DNA of 5,659 nucleotides from Myxococcales bacterium (lineage in GTDB: Bacteria; Myxococcota_A; Polyangia; Nannocystales; Nannocystaceae), in the NCBI GenBank assembly GCA_020431135.1, contig JAGQIT010001212.1, positions 1 through 5,659 on the forward strand. The letters are read 5' to 3'. Below are positions 1 through 5,659 of this stretch, piece after piece; position 1 is the first letter of the stretch; each line of letters opens with the position of its first letter. The notes under the pieces are model-generated. The model did not search any database. It saw only the letters and a list, made by a program, of their open reading frames with translations, and was not told the DNA's origin. A program made the translations under genes and the position numbers.

Positions 1-515
1 CGGTGCTCGACGACGACGGCTTCGTCCTCACCGAGAGCTCGGCGATCCTCAAGTACCTCGCCGAGAAGACCGGCTCAGAGCTCTACCCGAGCGAGCTCCA
101 GGCGCGCGCGCGCGTCAACGAGGTGATGGACTGGTTCAACACCGGCTTCTACCGCGAGCTCGCCTACCACGTCGTCTACCCGCAGGTCTTCCCGCACCAC
201 AAGCGCCCCGACGACGCCGTCCAGCAGGGGACGCTCGACTGGGGGGTCAAGCAGTCGGGCTTCTTCCTCGACGTCCTCGACAGGCACATCCTCGGCGACC
301 GGCCCTTCGTCGCCGGCGACGACAAGACGATCGCCGACCACTTCGGCGCGGCGCTGCTGAGCTCGGCGCGCCTCATCGGCCAGCCCTTCGACGCCTACCC
401 CAACGTCGCCCGGTGGTTCGCGGCGATGCGCGCGCTGCCGTGCTGGGCCGAGGTCAACCAGGTCTTCGACGGCTTCGTCGGCTCGCTCAGCGAGCGGCGC
501 TTCGTCTGCGTCTAG
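1..515 (+). CDS. Glutathione S-transferase family protein, 5'-truncated by window edge
   Basis: This is the C-terminal part of a cytosolic glutathione S-transferase, about 170 residues in the frame that starts at base 3; the TAG stop is at 513-515. The first visible residues (VLDDDGFVLTESSAILKYLA) are the end of the thioredoxin-like N-terminal domain. The Glu-Ser-Ser segment is the one that in this family contacts the gamma-glutamyl group of glutathione. The rest is the all-helical C-terminal domain, including the N-capping motif Thr-Ile-Ala-Asp (residues 109-112 of the visible part) in the DKTIADHFGAALL helix. About 50 N-terminal residues, including the catalytic Ser/Cys/Tyr region, lie outside the window, so class and activity cannot be settled; theta-like or a related bacterial class is a guess. 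The GTG at base 3 is an internal Val codon, not a start. The gene converges on the downstream kinase with 12 bases between stops and has no obvious functional link to it. Confidence 0.9.
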   Translation, partial: VLDDDGFVLTESSAILKYLAEKTGSELYPSELQARARVNEVMDWFNTGFYRELAYHVVYPQVFPHHKRPDDAVQQGTLDWGVKQSGFFLDVLDRHILGDRPFVAGDDKTIADHFGAALLSSARLIGQPFDAYPNVARWFAAMRALPCWAEVNQVFDGFVGSLSERRFVCV

Positions 516-527
516 ACGCTCGCGCCC

Positions 528-3329
528 TCAGGGCCGCGCCGCGTCGCCGGCGAGCCGCCACACCCGGCGCAGCGTCGCGGCCAGCTCCTCGATCGTCACC
601 GGCTTGGCGATGAAGTCGTCCATGCCGGCGGCGATGCAGCGGTCGCGGTCCCCCTCCATCGCGTTCGCGGTCAGGGCGACGATCGGCGTCGTCGCGGCGG
701 CGCCGTCGAGCTCACGGATCGCCGCCGTCGCCGCGAGGCCGTCGAGCACGGGCATCCGGCAGTCCATCATGATCGCGTCGTAGGGGCCCTCCCTCACGCG
801 CTCGACCGCGGCGGCGCCGTCGGTCACCGCGTCGACGACGCAGCCGAGGCGCTCGAGCATCGTGATGACGATCAGGCGGTTGACCGGCTCGTCCTCAGCG
901 ACCAGCACACAGCGGCCGACGAAGGGCGAGCCGTCGGTGATCGTCCGCGGCGCGGGCGCCTCCGCGGGTCGCGCGGCGACGTCGATCGGCAGCGGGACCT
1001 CGAGCCAGAAGGTCGAGCCGACGCCCACATGGCTGACGCAGCCGGTCGTTCCGCCCATGCGCAGGGCGAGCTCGCGCGAGATCGACAGGCCGAGCCCGGT
1101 CCCGCGCGGCGCGTCGCCGGCGGCGTCGGCGAGCTGCTCGAAGGGCTGGAAGAGGCGGTCGAGGTCGCGGGGGGCGATCCCCGGGCCGCGGTCGGCGACG
1201 GCGACGCGGACGAGCACGCGCCGGCCCTCGCGGCGCGCCGACAGCTCGAGGTCGATAGCCCCCCTCGGCGTGAACTTGATCGCGTTGTCGACGAAGTTGA
1301 GGACGATCTGACGCATGCGGAGCGGATCGCCGCTCACCCGCAGGTCGCCGATCCACTCGATCCGCTCGCGCAGCGTGAGCCCGGCCTGGCGGGCGCGCGG
1401 GCGCATGAGGTCGGCGATCTCGGCGATCATCGACGGCGGCGAGAAGGGGGTCTCCTCGAGGACCATCTTCCCGGCCTCGATCTTCGACAGGTCGAGGATC
1501 TGGTTGAGGACGTTGAGGAGCGCGAGCCCAGAGGCCTTGATCGTCGCCAGCTGCTCGCGGACGCCGGCCCCCGCCGGCTCGCCGAGGAGGATGTCGACCA
1601 TGCCGATCACGCCGTTCATCGGCGTGCGCAGCTCGTGGCTCATCGTCGCCAGGAAGGTGCTCTTCGCCCGGCTCGCCGCCTCGGCGCGCTCGGCCGCGGC
1701 CTTGAGCTCGACGTACACCCGGTCGCGCTCGAGCTCATAGCCGAGCCATTGGGCGAAGAGCTGGACGAGGTCGAGCTCGCGCGCGCTGAACGGGCGGCGA
1801 TCGGGGCGACCGGCGAACATGAGCGCGCCGAAGGGCCGGCCAGAGGTCGGGATGGCCGCGCCGACGGTCGCCTGGGAGTCGAGGTAGCGCCTCTGCGTCG
1901 AGCGGACGCGGCTCCGCAGGCGCGCGTCGATGATGAGCGGCGAGCTGTGGCCGATGATCGCCTCGGTGAACGACCCGTCGAGCGGGCCGCGCTGACCCGG
2001 CGCGAGCGGGCCCCGGGCGTCGCCGTAGACGTACTCGATGACCACCTCGTCGCGGTCGACGCGGCTGAGGACGACGACGTCGAGCCGGAGGTAGTCCGCG
2101 CAGAGCTCGAGGATGCGGTCGATCTTGGCGTCGAGCGGGCGCTCGGAGTCGGCGCTGAGCCGGTGGAGCTCGCGCAGCAGGCGGTCCTGCGCCTCGATCT
2201 CGCGGACCAGGCGGCGGCGCTCGCCGACCTCCTCGAAGAGGATCGTCGTCATCTCGTCGACGCTGGCGACGCGGAGCGCGAAGCAGCGGGTCTTGCCGTC
2301 GGCGCAGGCGAGCGTGAGCTCCGGCGCCTGGAGGTCGTCGATGTCCCCGGCGAGGGCCGTCCGCCACGTCGCCGCGGCCTCGGCCCGCGCCGCGGGGTCC
2401 TCGATCATCAGCGCGAGCCAGGCGTCGCCGGCGAAGGCGGCCGGCGGCCAGCCGATGGTCGCGGCGAAGCGCTGGTTGCCGCGCAGCTCGCCGTCGGCCG
2501 TGATCACGAGCGTCGCCAGGGGGAGCACGTTGAAGACCCGGTGGAAGTGCTCGTCGCTGCGGCGGCGGGCCTCCTCGGCGCGGCGCTGGGCGGTGACGTC
2601 CTGGAAGGTGCCGAAGATCCGGACGACCTCGTCGCCGTCGCGCTCGACGTCGCCGAGGACGCGGATGTAGCGGCGGCGGCCCTTCGCGGTGACGAAGGGG
2701 AGCTCGCTGTCCCAGCTGTCGCCGGTGCGGATCGCGTGCTCCATGAGCGCCATCGCCGTCGCCCGGGCCTGCGGCGGGTAGAACTCGAGCGCCGTCTCGA
2801 GGTCGATCGGCTGGCCGAGCGGGACCTCGTGGATCCGGTAGACCTCGTCGGACCAGAGGATCCGCTGCGTCGCTACGTCGAGCTCCCAGCCGCCGATCTG
2901 CGCGAGCCGTCCGGTCTCGCCGAGGAGCCGCTCCATCCGCACCTTGTCGGTGACGTCCTGGGCGACGCAGTAGTGGCGGCCGACCTCGAGGTCGGTGTGC
3001 GTGTGCCACGTCAGCCAGACGTAGGAGCCGTCGCCGCGTCGGTAGCGGTTGTGGAAGCCGGCGAAGGGCTCGCCGCCCTCGAGGACGCGCTTGGCCTCGA
3101 CGATGGTGGCCTCGACGTCATCGCTGTGGACGAACTCGAGGTAGCTGTGGCCGATGAGCTCGTCGCGCGCGTGCCCGAGGGTCGCGCACCAGGCGTCGTT
3201 GACCTCGACGAAGCGGCCCTCGAGGTCGAATTGGGCGATCAGGGCCGGGCTCGTCTCGAAGAGGCGGCGGAAGTGCTCGAGGTCGTGGGACAGGGCGCGG
3301 CGCGACGGTTGCTCGCGCGAACTGCTCAT
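528..3329 (-). CDS. Cytosolic hybrid histidine kinase, PAS-PAS-PAS-GAF-HisKA-HATPase_c-REC (933 aa)
   Basis: A sensor kinase that should autophosphorylate on His and pass the phosphate to its own receiver. Domains by residue: PAS 1 about 17-130 (ends YCVAQDVTDKVRMERLL), PAS 2 about 140-250 (starts IGGWELDV, ends GTFQDVTAQRR), weakly conserved PAS 3 about 256-370, GAF about 385-535 (ends AQWLGYELER), a short signalling helix, then HisKA with H-box SHELRTPMNG (His565). The ATPase domain has N-box NFVDNAIKFT (Asn678, Asn682), G1 DRGPGIA (713-719), F-box LFQPFEQ (726-732) and G2 GTGLGLSIS (743-751). The receiver (about 805-922) has acidic residues E812 and D813, phosphoacceptor Asp856, Thr887 and Lys909. 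All key residues are present. No signal peptide, membrane segment, HPt or output domain is visible, so it should be cytosolic and needs an HPt or regulator encoded elsewhere. The ATG at 3329 was chosen because PAS homology begins soon after and an SD-like sequence lies 10 nt upstream; the open frame further upstream is Arg/Pro-rich non-coding translation. The ligand is unknown. Confidence 0.95.
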   Translation of the reverse strand: MSSSREQPSRRALSHDLEHFRRLFETSPALIAQFDLEGRFVEVNDAWCATLGHARDELIGHSYLEFVHSDDVEATIVEAKRVLEGGEPFAGFHNRYRRGDGSYVWLTWHTHTDLEVGRHYCVAQDVTDKVRMERLLGETGRLAQIGGWELDVATQRILWSDEVYRIHEVPLGQPIDLETALEFYPPQARATAMALMEHAIRTGDSWDSELPFVTAKGRRRYIRVLGDVERDGDEVVRIFGTFQDVTAQRRAEEARRRSDEHFHRVFNVLPLATLVITADGELRGNQRFAATIGWPPAAFAGDAWLALMIEDPAARAEAAATWRTALAGDIDDLQAPELTLACADGKTRCFALRVASVDEMTTILFEEVGERRRLVREIEAQDRLLRELHRLSADSERPLDAKIDRILELCADYLRLDVVVLSRVDRDEVVIEYVYGDARGPLAPGQRGPLDGSFTEAIIGHSSPLIIDARLRSRVRSTQRRYLDSQATVGAAIPTSGRPFGALMFAGRPDRRPFSARELDLVQLFAQWLGYELERDRVYVELKAAAERAEAASRAKSTFLATMSHELRTPMNGVIGMVDILLGEPAGAGVREQLATIKASGLALLNVLNQILDLSKIEAGKMVLEETPFSPPSMIAEIADLMRPRARQAGLTLRERIEWIGDLRVSGDPLRMRQIVLNFVDNAIKFTPRGAIDLELSARREGRRVLVRVAVADRGPGIAPRDLDRLFQPFEQLADAAGDAPRGTGLGLSISRELALRMGGTTGCVSHVGVGSTFWLEVPLPIDVAARPAEAPAPRTITDGSPFVGRCVLVAEDEPVNRLIVITMLERLGCVVDAVTDGAAAVERVREGPYDAIMMDCRMPVLDGLAATAAIRELDGAAATTPIVALTANAMEGDRDRCIAAGMDDFIAKPVTIEELAATLRRVWRLAGDAARP

Positions 3330-3339
3330 CGACGACACG

Positions 3340-3347
3340 CCACCCTT
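3340..3347 (-). promoter_or_regulatory. Probable ribosome binding site of the three-PAS kinase
   Basis: The - strand reads AAGGGTGG, ending 10 nt before the ATG at 3329. It is a purine-rich, imperfect match to AAGGAGG and supports this ATG. A GTG three codons further upstream (3336-3338) is in frame, but it would lie only about 1 nt after the same purine block, too close for normal initiation. Confidence 0.55.
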
Positions 3348-3376
3348 GGCCAACACCCACCCCCTACAGAGGTAGA

Positions 3377-3405
3377 CTATCACGGCGGGGGAGCGGCGCT
3401 CGAGC
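3377..3405 (-). promoter_or_regulatory. Weak promoter candidate for the three-PAS kinase
   Basis: On the - strand GATAGT (3377-3382) matches 4 of 6 positions of the TATAAT -10 box and is the only AT-leaning stretch just upstream of the kinase start, about 48 nt from the ATG. Seventeen bases further upstream the -35 position (3400-3405) reads CTCGAG, which does not resemble TTGACA but is the exact centre of a 16-bp palindrome. The placement is inference. If correct, the promoter would depend on an activator or an alternative sigma factor, or be controlled by a protein bound at the palindrome. Confidence 0.25.
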
Positions 3406-3410
3406 GCCGG
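3395..3410. repeat. Perfect 16-bp palindrome, possible operator
   Basis: CGGCGCTC followed by its reverse complement GAGCGCCG forms a perfect uninterrupted dyad centred between 3402 and 3403, in non-coding sequence about 70 bp upstream of the three-PAS kinase start. A loopless dyad of this kind is more typical of a dimeric DNA-binding protein site than of an RNA hairpin. In DNA this GC-rich a chance palindrome is possible, so the operator role is inferred only from position. Confidence 0.4.
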
Positions 3411-3422
3411 AGGCCCGCGCCC

Positions 3423-3440
3423 TGTCATGTGGAAGTGACA
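3423..3440. repeat. Inverted repeat TGTCA-N8-TGACA
   Basis: TGTCA (3423-3427) and its reverse complement TGACA (3436-3440) are separated by 8 bases, about 95-110 bp upstream of the three-PAS kinase start. The arms are less GC-rich than the surroundings. The spacing, close to one and a quarter helical turns centre to centre, would suit a dimeric regulator. Function is unproven. Confidence 0.35.
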
Positions 3441-3469
3441 CGACGCGGGCCACGACGCCGACCCCCCCA

Positions 3470-3483
3470 TGTCACAAGGGACA
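3470..3483. repeat. Inverted repeat TGTC-N6-GACA
   Basis: A second TGTC/GACA dyad, in TGTCACAAGGGACA, lies 29 bases beyond the first. The GTGACA at 3435-3440 and TGTCAC at 3470-3475 are also exact reverse complements of each other. The same core recurs once upstream of the second kinase (GTGACA on the + strand, 5554-5559). This suggests, but does not show, a common binding site. Confidence 0.3.
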
Positions 3484-3509
3484 GGGTAGTGGAGACCCCG
3501 CGGGCGGTG

Positions 3510-3524
3510 GCGAGCGAGGCTCGC
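3510..3524. repeat. Short perfect stem-loop in the kinase-kinase intergenic region
   Basis: GCGAGC (3510-3515) pairs exactly with GCTCGC (3519-3524) around a GAG loop. A wider alternative pairs CCCGCG (3497-3502) with CGCGGG (3522-3527). No T tract follows on either strand. It could be a regulatory or transcript-stabilising hairpin, or chance in GC-rich DNA. Confidence 0.25.
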
Positions 3525-3663
3525 GGGCGTCGTCTCACGCCGCGCACCGACGCACAGCGTACGCTGTTCAGGTCCGCGGCTCGCCAGCCCTGCAGGCCTC
3601 CGCGCGGGTCGACCCGGCGGCGACGCGCTGCGAAGGGGTCCGCCCCCCCGGCGCGTCGACAGC

Positions 3664-3685
3664 CGCTGCGCGGATGATCGCAGCG
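3664..3685 (-). terminator. Candidate stem-loop downstream of the GAF kinase (no T tract)
   Basis: CGCTGCG (3664-3670) and CGCAGCG (3679-3685) form a perfect 7-bp stem with an 8-base loop, 67 bases past the stop codon of the GAF kinase (on the - strand). No T run follows, so it is not a classical intrinsic terminator. It could act as a T-less terminator, as proposed in some GC-rich bacteria, or as a 3'-end stabiliser. Confidence 0.3.
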
Positions 3686-3708
3686 CGGGACCACGCGCCG
3701 AGCCGCGG

Positions 3709-3734
3709 CCGGCTACTCCCGATGGAGTCACCGG
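3709..3734 (-). terminator. Candidate imperfect hairpin just after the GAF kinase stop
   Basis: ACTCC (3715-3719) pairs with GGAGT (3724-3728) around a 4-base loop. After a 2x2 mismatch, CCGG (3709-3712) pairs with CCGG (3731-3734). The element begins 17 bases downstream of the kinase stop codon (3752-3754). It lacks a T tract. Together with the 3664-3685 hairpin it may mark the transcript end, which would separate the two kinase genes. Confidence 0.3.
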
Positions 3735-3751
3735 CCAGCGGTCGCAGCGGC

Positions 3752-5497
<1,746 letters not shown>

Positions 5498-5580
5498 GGC
5501 TGGGCTGAGAAAAGCGCTACGGCGGCGCTCTCCCGCCCATCACAGCGTTCCGCGTGACAAGCGCGCGCAGACCTCCGCAG
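5498..5580. other. Leader between the tRNA terminator and the GAF kinase
   Basis: This short non-coding stretch must hold the start signals of the GAF kinase if it has its own promoter. On the - strand TTGTCA (5555-5560) matches 5 of 6 bases of a -35 box, but no -10-like hexamer lies at the normal distance. AGCGC (5513-5517) and GCGCT (5525-5529) form a small 5-bp stem with a 7-base loop just upstream of the GTG start. No SD sequence is apparent before either possible start. Confidence 0.4.
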
Positions 5581-5624
5581 GCGAGAACGACGAAGCCCCG
5601 GAGGTCCGGGGCTCGTCTTCTCGT
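5581..5624 (-). terminator. Long quasi-palindromic hairpin, probable tRNA terminator
   Basis: A near-complete inverted repeat. The core stem is GCCCCGGA (5595-5602) with TCCGGGGC (5605-5612). The stem extends outward through GACGA (5589-5593) with TCGTC (5613-5617) and GAGAA (5583-5587) with TTCTC (5618-5622), with single-base bulges at 5588 and 5594, and further by C5582-G5623. It begins 6 bases past the tRNA 3' end on the - strand. The - strand 3' arm (TTCGTCGTTC) is moderately T-rich, but there is no pure T run. Position and stem strength make it the likely terminator or 3' processing boundary of the tRNA transcript. Its symmetry means it could also work in the other direction. Confidence 0.7.
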
Positions 5625-5629
5625 CTTCT
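5614..5629. repeat. Tandem duplication of CGTCTTCT
   Basis: Two exact adjacent copies of the 8-mer CGTCTTCT (5614-5621 and 5622-5629) lie between the hairpin core and the tRNA 3' end. The first copy overlaps the outer arm of the hairpin. Because the left arm also contains a complement to this 8-mer with one bulge, either copy could in principle pair with it. Confidence 0.6.
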
Positions 5630-5659
5630 AGCGGGAAACGGGGTTCGAACCCGCGACAT
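5630..5659 (-). tRNA. tRNA-Gly, 3' part only (cut by window edge)
   Basis: Read on the - strand, the last 30 bases give a variable loop ATGTC (5655-5659) and a T arm GCGGG-TTCGAAC-CCCGT (5638-5654; 5-bp stem with one G-T pair and a canonical TTCGA loop). They are followed by the 3' acceptor strand TTCCCGC (5631-5637) and T73 (5630). A 3' acceptor of TTCCCGC with U73 implies the 5' strand GCGGGAA, the form known from bacterial tRNA-Gly such as Escherichia coli tRNA-Gly(GCC); the anticodon itself is outside the window. The next bases are AGA, so CCA is not encoded and must be added by a nucleotidyltransferase. The gene has the same orientation as the GAF kinase, whose start is 132 bases beyond it. 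Confidence 0.88.

Larger units (their letters stand above)
3330..3751. other. 422-base intergenic region between the two kinases
   Basis: I find no convincing gene here. An open frame on the - strand (3425-3694) translates to an Arg/Pro-rich product without a recognisable domain and is most likely spurious. From the GAF kinase side the region holds two T-less hairpins (3709-3734, 3664-3685), about 140 bases with little visible structure (3525-3663), a short hairpin (3510-3524), two TGTC/GACA dyads (3470-3483, 3423-3440), a 16-bp palindrome (3395-3410), a weak -10 candidate (3377-3382) and the SD-like sequence (3340-3347). This order, transcript end followed by control region, suggests that the downstream kinase is expressed separately. 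Confidence 0.6.

Noticed and set aside
544..553. TCGCCGGCGA palindrome near the convergent ends of the GST and kinase genes, a possible bidirectional terminator
   Set aside because: It lies inside the kinase coding sequence, has no loop, and has no T tract on either side.
1943..3157. 15-bp direct repeat AGCTGTGGCCGATGA at 1943-1957 and 3143-3157
   Set aside because: Both copies are in frame inside the three-PAS kinase and encode the similar peptides IIGHSS and LIGHSY in the GAF and first PAS domain, so codon bias explains the match.
3470..3500. TGTCACA at 3470-3476 resembles the -35 motif of ECF41 sigma factor promoters
   Set aside because: The matching CGTC -10 element is absent at about 16 bases distance, the motif points away from the kinase, and no sigma factor gene is in view.
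1029..3677. Very long + strand open frame of 882 codons opposite the three-PAS kinase
   Set aside because: Its product is rich in Arg, Ala, Glu and Asp with no domain pattern, and the opposite strand encodes a clear kinase. Long antisense frames arise when codons almost never end in A or T, so stop codons are rare on the other strand.
3425..3694. Possible 89-codon gene on the - strand between the kinases
   Set aside because: The product is Arg-rich and lacks any domain, membrane segment or good ribosome binding site, and the region is better explained as control sequence.

Overview
This is GC-rich bacterial DNA (by eye about 70 percent G+C), with strong preference for G or C at third codon positions, especially CTC, GTC, ATC, GAG and GCG. 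The mix of a glutathione S-transferase, soluble hybrid histidine kinases, a polyproline linker and a tRNA gene without an encoded CCA fits a high-GC myxobacterium-like or other deltaproteobacterial lineage best. A high-GC actinobacterium such as Solirubrobacterales cannot be excluded. This placement is inference, not shown by any marker gene.

Layout from left to right: (1) the 3' part of a glutathione S-transferase gene on the + strand (1-515), cut by the window edge. (2) Tail to tail with it after only 12 bases, a large cytosolic hybrid histidine kinase on the - strand (528-3329, 933 aa; PAS-PAS-PAS-GAF-HisKA-HATPase-receiver). (3) A 422-base non-coding stretch (3330-3751) with a likely ribosome binding site, a weak promoter candidate, a perfect 16-bp palindrome, TGTCA-type inverted repeats and several hairpins. 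(4) A second cytosolic hybrid histidine kinase on the - strand (3752-5497, 581 aa; GAF, HDFNN-type kinase core, polyproline linker, receiver). (5) A short leader (5498-5580). (6) A strong extended hairpin (5581-5624), probably the terminator of (7) a tRNA gene on the - strand whose 3' 30 bases are visible (5630-5659); its acceptor strand and U73 indicate tRNA-Gly.

The two kinases point the same way and stand next to each other. They belong to different kinase subclasses (SHELRTP versus AHDFNN H-boxes), and both keep all catalytic and phosphoacceptor residues. Neither has a membrane segment, an HPt domain or a DNA-binding output. They therefore look like cytosolic input nodes whose phosphotransfer partner lies elsewhere. 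The wide gap between them, with its own regulatory-looking sequence, argues for separate transcription rather than a tight operon. The GST is probably unrelated.

I see no CRISPR array, insertion sequence, phage gene or clearly new multi-gene system. The most interesting points are the architecture of the intergenic region, the conserved Cys/His motif in the GAF domain of the second kinase, and the orphan tandem of two dissimilar hybrid kinases.
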